From: Acanthochromis polyacanthus
Taxonomy: Eukaryota; Chordata; Actinopteri; Pomacentridae
Direction: 5' to 3'
Length of the DNA stretch: 64,000 nt
Assembly: GCF_021347895.1 (NCBI RefSeq)
Contig: NC_067122.1
Location: forward strand, 40,172,082 to 40,236,081
Shown here: piece by piece, positions 50,590 through 62,840 of the stretch
Numbering within the stretch: the stretch's first letter is position 1
Layout: each line of letters begins with the position of its first letter
Made by a program: the position numbers and the translations under genes
The notes under the pieces: generated by a model
What the model was told of the DNA's origin: nothing
Database searches by the model: none
What the model saw: only the letters and a program-made list of their open reading frames with translations

Positions 50590-52880
50590 AAAACAGAAAT
50601 AGAAGACAATGACATGAAATCATCAGGAACTAAAAGACTGACAAAGTCATAAAGCAACTGGAATGATAGAAGAAAGCAGCAATGGGGTAAAACAAAAAGT
50701 ATGTGTTTGTAGTCTGTAGGTACCTGCGTTGGGTTGAACCAAGTATTGGAGGGGGGTTTGTTGGTGTTGGTGATGTTCTGTTGGTCAGAATCTCACTATG
50801 ACTGTGGTTTTCTTTGAAATTTTGGAAGGAATGTTGTTGACTCTTTTTCCTCTTTACTGATGGTTGCTGACACAACATTTTGGCATGACCTCCAGTACTT
50901 TCCAAGAAGCAGGTTGAGGGACATTTCTGAGTTGGTTAACCCTTCCTTGAGAGGAACTCTGGATTTCTTATTCCAGAAGCAAAGATGGCTTTAACTCTGA
51001 ATGATTTGAATGGCAACTTACTCTGTGAAGTGATTTTCTCCAATACTCTCAAGTTTCTCCCACTTTTTCCTTCCTGCTGAGCTTGAAGGAGATGTAAGAC
51101 ATTCTGCTTCATTTCCTCAGTCATACAGTCCATATCAAAGTGCATATCGGAGTGCATTCATTTGCAGAAATCAGGAGATGAAATTCAAAATCCAACTTGA
51201 ATATCACTTTTTTTCTTTTTTTTTACTCAAGGGGTGTTTTTACTAGTGTTACCACTTTTATGGTCAATCAGTCATCAGTGGATTTGCTTATATTGACATC
51301 AAGTTTGTCCATCATAACCCTGCATTGAAATCTTTTAGCTACATTTCTGTATTCATGGCAACATTTCTTAACAATTATTTCTCATGTTGTGATTTTCTGC
51401 ACTGATGGACTTCTACTGTCATAATTATCATGTCATATCGGAGGTGATGACAATATTTCTCAGTGAGGATGATTGTAGTGGAGCTGAAAACTGCACTAAA
51501 TAAGATTAAAAAGGGGCTTTTAGCACTAACTTGTTTGAAGGTACCAACTTCAAATTAACCACATGCATAAATACAACATTTTTAATGCTGATTAGCAAGA
51601 TTTCTAAATGTAAAATGGATTTCTAAACTTGCAAACTCAATGCTTTTTTAAATTGCAAATCAGCAAAAATCAGTACTGCTGGGTCAGACTAAGGTTAAAG
51701 TCACAGGTCTGAAAATAAACTTAGTTCTTATCAGTTTTGATTGTTATCTTGAGCTTTTGTTTTGTCCCTGTCACAGGGTACAGCTCAAATGAATAAATTT
51801 AAATATTTATTCTATAGTGTACAGTCAGATTCCTACACTTTACAAGCCGGTGAGGACATTCAAATCTGTGAAATAATACCCCAAGTTGAATAATGTGTAA
51901 TTATTTGAACATATGGCCTTTTTCCCCGACTCCAACTTCAAGCTCTTTCACTGCTGCATCTGTGTTTTTGAAGGTAAATCTTCACTTTCATACGTTCTTA
52001 TTTCCACTCTTTGTTTACTCATTGCCATGGTGAATGATAATATCTGGGCTAATGCTGATGACTGATTTCACTCTGATCATACTACTATTGTATTTTAGAA
52101 TAGATGGTCAGGTTCAGAGCTTGTTAAAGCTGCTCTCTGGAACAGGACCTGATTTATGTGAGACACACTAACTGAGACACTCCTGATTAAATGAGCTTCA
52201 GGCTGACTGATTATTCGGCAGACTAAAGGGCCTGTTTAAGAGCTGCCCGCTGTATGAAATGTGCTATACAAATAAAGCGGCCTTAAATTCCGTATTTTCT
52301 CAGTTGTGGAGCAGTTTGAATTTGATTTTTACCTTAGGCTGAGTTGAATTTTCCTCAGTTAAGCAGAGGTATCCTACATGTGATGCACACTTAGTCATAG
52401 CAATAAAATCACTGACAGGTAAAACAAAGAATATGGATCATTTTGCAATGTTCTGCTCAGGAACTGCTTGAGGAATATGAACAAGAGCACAAGTTGATCA
52501 CCCAACTGTGGCGGATCGGTCTAAGTCTTATATTTCCTAAAGTTCAAATTACTTTCCATTTAATAATTATATCAGCACCTGAATGATTTTTAAAATAGAC
52601 AAAGAAACAAATTTAAGCCTTTGTCGTCTAGTAATGACATGCAATTCATTGAGAAAGAGTTCATATAATTACAAGAACAGACCCATTTTATGCCTTTTAT
52701 TTATTTAGAGATTAAAAAAATAGAAAGCAAAGTTTGCAGACTTAAGTAAAGCAAACTGATGGCATACTTTTACTGTTTACTTTTACTGTTTTCTTTACAT
52801 CATATATTAAAACCTGATGATCTCAGGCAGGTTCAGAACTTGTTGCCACACACCTGATGAAATACATGGAGATCAACAAA
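50590..52880. other. No gene recognised
   Basis: The minus frames at 50630-50905 and 50936-51157 have plausible composition but no domain I recognise and no splice context I can defend. Confidence 0.5.
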
Positions 52881-52884
52881 GTGT

Positions 52885-52936
52885 TCTATTCTATTCTATT
52901 CTATTCTATTCTATTCTATTCTATTCTATTCTATTC
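52885..52936. repeat. (ATTCT)n microsatellite, left part
   Basis: Ten units of TATTC before the hAT element; three more (54031-54045) follow it. Confidence 0.95.
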
Positions 52937-54030
52937 CAGTGTTTCCCCTGGGTTGAAATGGCTGTGAGGTGGTGGGGTGTAGGCAAGGGCCGAAGGCCTT
53001 GCATTGGCGAGCGCCGCAGCCGTGATGCCACTAGGGGGGTCCGGGGGCATGCCCCCCGGAAAAATTTTGAAAATCAAGATGCAAAATGGGGCATTCTGGC
53101 ACAATTTGGAGCACATTTTGTTGTATTTGTAGCCATTTACAAAAACTTAATTAAATAAAATTTTCATGTTTCTAAAAATTAGTGATAGGGAGAAAATATG
53201 ACAAATATAAACCCACTTGTCCTTGCGATCAAAACATGTCAACTAGTCCAGTCTATTATATTCTGGTCAGATTTCCACAAGCCATTCCAAAATGCCACAT
53301 CAGTTCTTATTACAAATTTGAAAAAGATGACAAAGGACTTGAATCTGGAATCAAGTGGTGACTTTTACTTTTTTTCTAAAAACGACTACATGTTAGGTAC
53401 CAAATTCCCACTTCATTTTTATTTATAATAAAAAGGTTATGTCATGACCTTCATTTTACTTAAAAATGTGAAAGAAAACTTCAACTCTGGGTTAGCAACT
53501 TGTTTTCAGAAGGAGTTAGTTCTGTTTTCAAAACTGTTACCTTTTAGTACACAGAACTAGAATTTGAACACAGAATTTGTTTTGCCATTGAATGATATAA
53601 TTTCGGGCACTCTATAAATCATTTTATCAAAAGAAACTAAGAACTATATATTCCATTGAAATCATTTGTCTCGTTCGTGAGAACGGGTTTTGTCGTGCCT
53701 AAATGTTTTAACGGGAGCCATTTTTGCAGTCACATTTGAAACACGATCTCGTGGGATGTCATACGAGAACTTAGTGCTACCGACCAATGGGGATGTGCCT
53801 TGCTGTTTTCAGCCATGGCGAGAAAAGGCTGCCATTCTGGCTTGTTGATTTCAGCGGCGAATATACCGGACTTATGTGTCAATGCTTTCTAATATTTAGC
53901 ATTACTTTTTTTTTTTTTTTTTTTTTGGCGCGGACCAGTGAGGCGGCAATATCGGCAAAATTGTAATGAGGCGGTGGCCTATACCAGCGATGCGGCCCGC
54001 CTCGTCGGTCATATAGGAGGGGAAACACTG
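52937..54030. mobile_element. Non-autonomous hAT-type transposon, 1094 bp
   Basis: Ends CAGTGTTTCCCCT and AGGGGAAACACTG are perfect inverted copies of a hAT-type terminus. It lies inside an (ATTCT)n microsatellite, so the expected 8-bp duplication cannot be distinguished from the repeat itself. The interior has a GGGGGCATGCCCCCCGG palindrome (~53043-53059), a 22-T run (~53905-53926) and GC-rich subterminal GAGGCGG motifs. No transposase frame. Confidence 0.88.
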
Positions 54031-54045
54031 TATTCTATTCTATTC

Positions 54046-54981
54046 ACAGTTAATTTCTTTCAGTACCCAAACTACCATGGCTCAAAAGTAATTGGATGCT
54101 AAATGTTCACTGGACTACATTTCATTATTCAGCACAAACTGAATCCAAAACATATGACTGAAGTAGCTAAAGAGCAGTTCAGGGCTACTGAGGAAGAGAG
54201 ACCCAGTGATAGCTAGCAAGAGCATCACAGGAGAATATAGGGACTGAACAAAGGCAGAATGTAGCATTTTATTGGAGTCTATTATTTATAATTCGGAGGG
54301 GTAAGTATTTGTTGTTCCAGCACACATAATCTCTATAACAGAACGGACATCAGGAAACAGCATGACTATATTGGAAATGATAACGAGAAGATAGAAAGTG
54401 GGATCATACATGGGAAGTCACTGTAAAGAGTCACATATCTGTGATTCAAAGGGTTAATGAGTTTGTTGATGGTGCTTGTGGAATGTTGTCCAACTCTTGG
54501 CAAAGTTAGTGGACATATTTGAAGAGAGGATCACATTGTTGGAAATCCGTAGCTGCCTGAAACACTTTCTTAGTTAGTGGAGTTGTGGACCTGAAAGTGT
54601 CAGTCAACAACCCTAACTGACATGCACCATCCAGCAGCTCATTCTCTTATCATCTGTGGCATCGTGTCATTAGACTATAGCTGCCTGCTACAGTGATCTT
54701 TTACAGTTGCTCATCAAAGATGTGTCTGTGCATAAATCGCGCTGCTTGATCATTGTCCTTCAAAGCAACATCTGACTAAAGTGTGGATCAACTCAACGGT
54801 CCACAATTAAACAGCTCAGAAACTTTTTTGTACACAAAAAATTTTACTAGAAATGAGATGTAGCTACTGTATAACTTTTTCTCCAAGTTGGAATAGTAGA
54901 ACATTTGCATACTGTGTTAAGGTTTTTATGTCTGCAGGTCTAACACTTCAGTAAGTAATTGTGCAATTTAGTTTGACTTCA
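54046..54981. other. No feature recognised
   Basis: Nothing supported. Confidence 0.5.
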
Positions 54982-55322
54982 GGCTGCACAGTGGATCAGT
55001 GGTTAGCATTTTCGCCTTGCAGCTAGAAGATCCCGAGTCTGGCCATCCTGGGATCTTTCTGCATGGAGTTTGCATGTTCTCCCTGTGCATGCATGGGTTT
55101 TTGCTGGGTTCTCTGGCTTCCTTGAACAAAAACATGCTGAGGTAAATTGATAATTCTAAAATTGTCTGTCGGTGTGAATGCGAGTGTGATTGTTTGACTC
55201 TGTGTAGTCGTGTGATAGACTGGAGGCCTGTCCAGAGTGTGCCCTGCCTTCTGGATTAAGCAGTGTATAGAGGATGGATGGATGGATGGATGGATGGATG
55301 GATGGATGGATGGATGGATGGA
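54982..55322 (+). repeat. tRNA-derived SINE with expanded (GGAT)n tail
   Basis: The head GTGGATCAGTGGTTAGCA and the family body are present; the B-box is damaged and there is a deletion of the block before GATTAAGCAGTGTATAG. The tail has grown to about 12 GGAT units (55272-55322). Confidence 0.88.
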
Positions 55323-57099
55323 TTATTTCTGATCTCCAAAACCTTGAGCATTATGTTTCAAAAGGTGTGTATCTCCTGTATAATTTCCTAAACTGATGTG
55401 AACCTGCTAAGAATAATGTTGATTCTTTTTTGTAGCATCTATGTATAAGAATCTAGTAGTAGAATCTAATAGTCTTTTCCCAAATCTAATAGTCTTTTTC
55501 CAAAGTTACCTTGCTTGCATGTACCCCGTACAGCACCACTTGCAGGCAAGTTGTCTCCAATCATTCTGAATTAACAAGAGTATCAGTGCATATGTCAGTG
55601 TTTTAAATTATTTCCAAGCATCTTTTTACTGACTACTATGAAGGCTGTGCATTTCACCTCTTCATTGTACTATTTTCCATTCCCAAAATGAAGTTTTACT
55701 TACGTGCTGTTATAATATTTTTCAGGAAAACTAAAATGCTAAAAAGTTGTGTTATATTAAAAAAAAGCAACACACAGCTGTAATGAGTTTGTGCAAAAAC
55801 ACATTTCAAATCACTCTTTTAGTCTGTAGCCGCTGGCTGGTCCTTGAGATGTTTAACATGAAGCTACCGATGATTAATTCATCTAAAATCACCTCAGATC
55901 TGTATTGTCTGTACAGGCCTCGTAACCCCAATGCAGACAGCAGGTGGCCTTGTCAAAGTGTTCAAGTCACTTCATTCAAGTTCACATCACGTTGGTGGTG
56001 ACGGCATCATCAGACAAAGAGTGAAGTTTTTCATGAGAAGAATGCACAATTTCATGCCATTGTCTAAAAAAATTCTGCTCATGACTGCTCTTTTTGCTGA
56101 CTGTCAGACCATGTTTTCTGTTAAGTCACTGACAAAAATACAAGGAGCACTTACAGTATAGAAGAAAAATAGGCAAAAAGTTATTGTGCAATGTCAGGAG
56201 CAAATATTATACAAGTAAATGCAATTAGTTCTATTAATACTGCTCACAGGAGGAACAAATAGGAAGGTGATCTACTGAACTTGCATTCATCAGTGCCTCT
56301 GATTCCTGATTTTAATGAGGAGAATAATTTGAATATTTTTTTTCTGCTGCATGTGCACAGGCTTCCCAACATAAATTCACAGCTTAATACACATCTTTCG
56401 AACAAACCGAGTGAGTTAAATTAAATTGAAGGGACATCTCAGTGTCCAAGTACTGTTGCAGAAAGAAGAAAGAAAAAAAGAAGAAAACCTTTCTCAGAAT
56501 GTCACGAATGCAATATTTTTTGTTAACTGAAGTATACCATTGTGCTCCTGTCTTTCACTGGAGAACTGACACCACCAACTACTTCTCTCACTGTGCCTAA
56601 TTCTGAATATCTGTATAATAGATGCAGATGGAAATCTATATTTTGCATTAGATTTTTCTATTAATTTGTTTGAAATGCAATGAATTCATATGGAAATGCT
56701 ACTGTTGTCTCCAACTGACCAACAAGACTAAGAGTTTCATGAGGCTGTCCTGAGACACAGAAGTTCTTTGAAGTACAGTGCATGCTAATGACAGGGTGCT
56801 AGTGTTACGCCCCTGAAACGGGGAGAAATAATCACAGAGTGAATTACATGTGTTTCCTCAGTGAGACTCTTTACTCAAATGAGATAATCACATATAAACA
56901 TATTTACAAAGAAACATAGCTGTACAGGATGACTGCAGTACATTATATACCCTCTGTATTACAGCAGTGCCGTTAGCATAACTCATAACTCTCTGTACCG
57001 TAACACGAAGCTTTAGCTTGGCAAACTCTGACGAAGTTCATAAAACCCATTAATGCATGAGTAGTATTAACACTACTGCATGATAAATGCAACCAGGTG
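55323..57099. other. No gene recognised
   Basis: The frames at 55747-56161 are unsupported. TGTTACGCCCCTGAAACGGG at ~56803 resembles an LTR start, but no matching end or duplication was confirmed. Confidence 0.5.
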
Positions 57100-58560
57100 A
57101 AGTACAATGACACTTAAAGCTCGTGTCCGGAGTTTGAATCGCAGCGTCTCCCAAAACACTGTTGGTCCCTCCCTCCCTCTGATTTCGCCCCTTTATTTGT
57201 GCACGCGCGCAGTACCTGAGAGGGGTGCCCGGAGTGCTGCAGCATCTTGCCTGTTTTGCTGTTTTCCACTCCTCTACATTTAGTACATTTAGTAAATAAT
57301 AAAGGAATTACGTTAGAATTCCGTATTGAGTCTAACTTGTCCTAATACCAAAATAACATGAATCTGCTAGGACGAATGAGTAAAGTTTCAATATGTGATT
57401 ACACTCGTGTATCCCTCTTGATGACGTTGTTTATCAAACTTAGTGCATTTACGCGTGTATATGTGTTACATTGTTTATTTATTTCTATCCAGAGTTCAGA
57501 ATTGCATGACTCCTCTGACGAAGAGTATGTCCCAGTCGCCCCAACATCTTCCTCCAGAGGTCGGGCATCTAAATGAAGCCGTCAGGTGGGCTATGGAGGC
57601 TGTGGTCGGGGAGCGACGCGAGCACCCCGAGCCAAAAAACGTCCTGCAGTCTCTTGGCCTGACAAGCCGTGGGATTGGTAACTTTTCTGGAAGTTGCTGA
57701 TCCCTGATGCTCTCTCAGCTCCTCCACAAGCAAAACAAATGTGCTCGCGGTTGCGTAGTGCGTAGCTCGCCCACCTCTGCATGGGCTTGCTTGCTGTGCG
57801 CGTAACCCTTGATTGACAGCATGACAAAGCTGAAGCTTGAACTTGATTGGTCGGCAGCGACCGGCGCTTTTTGGAATAACATGGGGGTCTATGAGAGGAA
57901 GGTGGAGCTCAGGAATAAATTTTTAGGCGAGAATAAAATTCATCCTAATTCAGTGTGTTCCAACATAAAATATTCTGTGCCAGTAGCACCTAGAGTAATT
58001 CTGACTGCACTGGCGCCACCGCGGCCGCCATTGCGGCCGCCAGACATCTGGCCGCAGCAGTGGCCGCGGCGGCGGCCGCAAACGCCGATGGACAGCTTAA
58101 ATCGTCATGAATCCGCCGGTATAAACCACTTTCAGATGTGATCCGGCCGCTGTTGTGGCCGGATGTCTGGTGGCTGCAGTGGCGGCCGCGGCGGCGGCCG
58201 CAAACGCCAATGGACAGCTTAGATTGTCATGAATCCGCCGAATTTGCATAGGAATTTAAAGAATGTCCGGCGGCCGCAGCGGCGGCCACAAACGCCAATG
58301 GACAGCTTAGATCGTCATGAATCCGCCGGTATAAACCACTTTCAGATGTGATTACCACAGCGGGTTTCGCTCGTGGTGAGCGGCACGAAAAACATGACGA
58401 AATCGTGTTGGTGCGCACGAAACCGAAACAAAAACTGACGTGACAGTTTCACGAATCCCCGTGAGACCGTGTTGGCTCGGTCGGTATTAGCGATGTTAAG
58501 CGAGAGTGAGCGTTACGGAGCACCACTTCCGGTTTCTTTACAAAATAAACTTCCGGTTTT
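57100..58560. other. CpG-rich composite repeat region, probably piggyBac-derived
   Basis: GC-rich, CpG-containing sequence unlike its AT-rich surroundings. Bases ~57920-58010 are the reverse complement of ~42930-43020 in the TTAA element, and GGTATAAACCACTTTCAGAT plus ATTACCACAGCGGGT (58330-58366) recur reversed at ~43968-44010. A short frame after an AG at ~57492 encodes SSDEEYVPVAPTSS, which resembles the acidic start of piggyBac-type transposases; that link is weak. No host CpG-island gene is evident. Confidence 0.5.
58015..58345. repeat. GC-rich tandem array, three degenerate units
   Basis: Each unit has a GCGGCCGC-rich block, AAACGCC (58080, 58202, 58290), ATGGACAGCTTA and TCATGAATCCGCCG; two units go on to GGTATAAACCACTTTCAGAT. 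Unit spacing is 122 and 88 bp because of an internal deletion. Confidence 0.88.
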
Positions 58561-58663
58561 CAAAATAAAAATGTATATTACCCAAAATGTGAAATATGAA
58601 CAAATTATGATTGAAAGTCAATAAAGACTATTAGTTAACCCATTTTTAGGTGGGTTACAAATT

Positions 58664-59850
58664 CAATTCAATTTTATTTATATAGCGCCAATTACAGTCA
58701 AATTGTCTCAAGACACTTCACAGAACCCATATGCCTGAGCCCCAGAGCAAGCCCAAAGGCGACAGTGGCAAGAAAAACACATTTTTAACAGGGAAAAAAA
58801 CCTTGAGCAGAACCCGGCTCTTTATGTGGGGGACCCATCTGCTGCTGGCGGGTTGAGGGAGACAGAAGAGGAAGAGAGGTAGAGAGGAAGAGAGGTAGAG
58901 AAGTAGAAGTAGAGAGGGGTAGAGAGGGGGAGGGGAACAGGGAACATAAAACACACAATTTGATATATGCATGATAAGACAGATGAAACATACAAAGTAG
59001 AAGCTAACATTGAAACTGATTCATAGTTTACTGTTATGGTGTACATCTCTGGCATTAAATATACTACATATATAGCTGGTAGGAAACTCAAAAATATGTA
59101 GAAGAGCATAACAAGTATAGTGTGGGTGATGTAGAGTAGACTGGTGAAAATGGGCAGCTGGAACCAGTGGGCTGGAAGAAGGTCAGCAGCAGCATCCCAC
59201 AGTGGACATGATGGAGACTAGACCAGTTGGTGGGACAGCAACCACAGATCTGAAGCATCCAGCTCTGGGACCAGGGACACAAAGAACACAAGGAGAAACA
59301 GAGTTTGTGCAATGCAATAGCAGTATGTCCAAGAGGAAGCCAGATGTGCAAATGAAGCCTTCAACTGACCCCCTCAGGGTCACCCAGTCAGCCCTAAATA
59401 TAAGCCTTGTCAAAAAGGAAGGTTTAAAGCCTGGACTTAAATTTAGAGAGTGTGTCCGCCTCCTGAACCCAAACTGGGAGCTGGTTCCACAGGAGAGGAG
59501 CTGTTAACTGAAGGCTCTGCCTCTCATTCTACTTTTAGAAATTCTAGGAACAACAAGTAAGCCTGCAGTCTGAGAGCAAAGAGTTCTGGTAGGATAATAT
59601 GGTACTATAAGGTCTTTAAGATATGGTGGAGATCGGTTGTTAAGAGCTTTATATGTCAGGAGAAGGATTTTAAATTCTATTCTAGAAATATGATCTCTCT
59701 TGCTAACTCCCGTCAGTACTCTGGCTGCAGCATTTTGGATCAACTGAAGATGTTTGGACAACATGATAATCGGGAATTACAATAGTCAAGCCTGAAAGTA
59801 ACAAAAGCATGGACTAGTTTTTCTGCATCACTCTGAGACACTCTGAGAAA
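58664..59850 (-). mobile_element. 5'-truncated L2-clade LINE, minus orientation
   Basis: The 3' terminus is at 58664 (TTCAATTTTATTTATATAGC, reversed tail). The 3' untranslated region includes the GCCCAAAGGCGACAGTG block shared with 29425-29592 and a GAGAGG-rich patch (58858-58935). The C-terminal end of the L2 reverse-transcriptase ORF follows at 59395-59850. The rest of the LINE is missing, as usual for truncated insertions. Confidence 0.87.
59395..59850 (-). pseudogene. L2-type LINE ORF2 C-terminal pseudogene
   Basis: Minus-strand translation gives KLVHAFVTFRLDYCNS, LQLIQNAAARVLTGVSKRDH, FKILLLTYKALNNRSPPYL and GLLVVPRISKSRMRGRAFS, then with a frame change APLLWNQLPVWVQEADTLS and FLFDKAY. 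This is the post-reverse-transcriptase region of L2/CR1-type ORF2. The usual ~16 residues between the ARVLT block and FKILL (family ITPxLxxLHWLPVxxRI) are deleted. Stops and a frameshift make it non-functional. Confidence 0.87.
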
Positions 59851-59950
59851 TGTAAAATATTATCGACAGAGACTTCTATTATTTTTGTTTAGTTCATTCA
59901 GTAGTTGACTATTTCATCTATACGTAGTATATATGTATTTACACATTTCA

Positions 59951-60045
59951 TGTCTGTCTGTCTGTCTGTCTATATGCAGTATATACATATACATACATAC
60001 GTACGTACGTACGTACATACGTACGTACGTATGTATACTGTATAT
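59951..60045. repeat. Compound (TGTC)n, (ACGT)n/(ACAT)n microsatellite
   Basis: Five TGTC units, a TATA-rich link and then ACGT/ACAT tetranucleotides. Overlapping Tyr/Val/Arg-rich frames on both strands are repeat translations. Confidence 0.93.
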
Positions 60046-61955
60046 ACAGTGTATATATGCAATGGAGGAAAAAAGTTTTTGGACATCCCATGCATTTAGA
60101 TAGATACACTTTCTCAGCCAGGAAGGGTACAGCTGCCACCAGATAGCCAAGTGAAGTGGAAGTGGAGATGCAGTCCTTCTTCAGCAGTTGGATACACTCT
60201 GTAGAAAAGCAGACCAATCAACAGCTTGGAAGACAAAACAAGATCTTACTCCATGCTATTTCTGTAATGTGTTTGATTGTTAGATGGACTGGTTACAATA
60301 TATTCAAGTATTTACCTATATTAAAATAGATACATTTAATTAAAAAAAACTTCTTTACCATGCTCTGCTCTAGTGAAATGCATCTTGTTTTGAGTTTTCT
60401 GATCACTGTGTTCCTCTACAGCTTTTTGAAATTTCACTCACAGTGAATTTTTATGACCTTTGAGCATCTGAAAACATGAAATGCATCATCGGCATTAGTG
60501 GCATAAGCAATGGAGAGAAAATCACCCTCACAGAATGATCAAGAACCTGCTCTGCTGTTGTGTGGAACATCAGAATGACGAGCAAGTCAATACTGCTCCA
60601 GGCATGGATGCCATGATGAGAATGATTTAAGAATGGTTGGAGACCTCAGTGAACTTTGAGAAGCTTCATGGCAATAATAACACCCTGGATACTGAGACGT
60701 TCTTATTTTGTTATTATTGGCTTCCTGTTTTACTACTACATCTTTATCTGCATTCCATATGAAAAATGCAAAATGAGGAGATGCTCTCGGAACTACATAT
60801 TGCTAGAGAGGTCATCCCAACACGTCTTAACTCTGTGCCGAGTTAGTGAAGGAAACAACATTGAAGATAAACTATTCAGAGAACACACTCAAGGACCCCC
60901 AAAGATCTCAGGCCATCACTTCAAAAGCCCCGGGTTATTTTGGAAGTTTTATCTCTTCGTCTCTCTCCAGGGATGAAGTCAAGCAGTGGCATCAGTTAAA
61001 CCATCAAAGATACACCTTCTACAGACAGACGCTAGATTTTACTGCATTACAGCTGTATTAGAGCTGTAAATCAGCCTCACTGAAGCCCATAGATGCAGCC
61101 TACAGCTCTCTCCCCTCCTTCGTTAGACAGAGTATAATATTTATTTTATTGCAGGTTTGCGCTGGTGCTATAAATCTAGCTCAGTGAAGCGAGATGAAAT
61201 ACAAGGCAGGGCAAAGAGGAGGATATTGCCCTCTTATAAATTTTCATTTCAGAGAACATGAGCATGTAAAAGCGCCTCATCACCCACCTCTGTGCACACG
61301 TATGTTTGAGCTTCACTCTCAGGCGTCCTCCGATCTTTCTTTTCCTTCCACAGTATTTCTGTCTCAGCTCATTTCCATCAAAATGTCAAGTAAAGTAGAA
61401 ACATTTGAAATGTCACTAAATCCACTGCCAATTATGTACATTTCCATCTGTCCAGTGAAAGAAGTACAGAACACGTTTAGTGAACTCCTAAAGAAACAAA
61501 TCAAACATGAAAAACAAAATCATTTTTTCAGAAGTTGTTTTAGTACTGAGCAGGTTTTACCAGTATTCATTGATGCTACAAGACATCTTATGACAGCTCT
61601 GGGCACTAATGTATCACATGTCCCAGAGTATGAAGTCAGTCCTGACTGTTTCAGATTTCTTAGTGTGATGTGTTTTTGGGTTTCACTAGTAAAAGCACTG
61701 CATCCACTTATTATATGTAGATTTATAGCAATGAGTTGGTGACACTGATTATTGGAATTGGTTGAAAGCTTCACTGTGGTAGTTGCACTGAATTTGACAG
61801 AAATGAAGCCCAACAATGATGCATCTTCTTCAGTCATAGCGATGTTAGGTTACTGCCGATATGGGGTGATATTTAGTGTTGTCATTCCTGAAAGTTGAGA
61901 GATTTAGTGATTTATTTAGGTAAAAGAGTGGATGGACACTCTACACTGTTCCTTT
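60046..61955. other. No gene recognised
   Basis: The frames at 60656-60976 (106 codons) and 61194-61742 (182 codons) show no domain, conserved motif or splice context. The longer one is unusual in length for this base composition but I cannot assign it. Confidence 0.5.
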
Positions 61956-61963
61956 GGTGGTCC

Positions 61964-62342
61964 CAGTGGCGTTTTTTTGCACAAGCCAACTAGGCGGCCG
62001 CCTAGGACGGCAAACTCAAGGGGGCGGCATGATGAAGGGGGAAAAAAAATCATTAAATACAATTCCCTTCATAAGCACGCAGCTGAGTAAGCATCCATTG
62101 ACACTGTGATGGTGTTACGTTACATAACAAATGGCGCCCTCTTCAGGTCAAGACTCAGAGGTGCGCCGTCTGCTCTCTGACCGTGGGGGTGCGGCAGAGA
62201 CGGCGAAGATGGCCCGATAGTGTATATACACCACCCCCCCCCCCCCCGTCAACAGGAAAGACGAGAGGGGTGCGTGTTTACCGGTGACTGGGCGCGACAG
62301 ACTGACTTGCCTAGGGAGTCAATAAGGCTAGAACCGCCACTG
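61964..62342. mobile_element. hAT-like MITE, 379 bp, perfect 8-bp duplication
   Basis: The ends are CAGTGGCG and CGCCACTG. GGTGGTCC occurs immediately outside both ends (61956-61963 and 62343-62350), the 8-bp duplication expected of hAT. The interior carries a GGCGGCCGCC palindrome near 61993 and a run of 15-16 C (~62228-62247). No reading frame. Confidence 0.92.
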
Positions 62343-62563
62343 GGTGGTCCTGTGTCATTTGAAGTGGAACAGAGGAAGATTTGCATGCAGGAACATAAAA
62401 TGCATGATTCACTCAAAACACATTAAAAAAAAAAGTTGATCCAAACCTTCAACAAAACTTTCAATTGTCAGTATGTAGGTTGCTGCCTGGAGGTTATTGT
62501 TGTTTGCCATGGAAACCAAATTTTAAAAAAGTAGGCCAAAGCCACCAAAAATGTGCCCCAATA

Positions 62564-62680
62564 GAGTCCCCCCCCCCCCCCCATCTTGACAGAAAAAAAC
62601 CGAAATGTAGAAATTTTTGCAAATTTATTAAGAAAGAAAAACTGAAATATCACATGGTCATAAGTATTCAGACCTTTTGC
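62564..62680 (+). repeat. Left inverted repeat of the second Tc1 element
   Basis: It mirrors 63882-63993 apart from the outer C-run and a few point differences. It includes CACATGGTCATAAGTATTCA near the inner edge. Confidence 0.85.
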
Positions 62681-62840
62681 AGCGACATTCATATTTAACT
62701 CACATGCTGTCCATTTCTTCTGATCCACCTCGAGATGGTTCTGCTTCTTTATTGGAGTCCAGCTGTGTTTAATTAAACTGATTGGACTTGATTAGGAAAG
62801 GCACACACCTGTCTATATAAGACCTTACAGCTCACAGTGC

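Noticed and set aside
50630..51157. Two consecutive minus-strand frames (91 and 73 codons) as a decayed gene
   Set aside because: No domain found by eye; could be tested with BLASTX but not claimable from sequence alone.
52885..52936. Short regular repeats as a CRISPR-like array (also 55272-55322, 47934-47970)
   Set aside because: Simple microsatellites without spacers, in a eukaryotic context.
56803..57370. Possible LTR starting TGTTACGCCCC with TGCTAG repeats on both sides
   Set aside because: The right end does not finish in CA and the hexamer repeat may be chance.
58015..58345. CpG island of a host promoter
   Set aside because: Tandem units and modules shared with the 43-kb element indicate a repeat; no adjoining exon is seen.
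60656..60976. 106-codon frame with a hydrophobic N-terminus that might be a membrane segment
   Set aside because: The hydrophobic stretch comes from T-rich sequence; no support.
61194..61742. 182-codon open frame
   Set aside because: No domain, low-complexity or transposon motif recognised; no start or splice context. Kept as unexplained but not called a gene.
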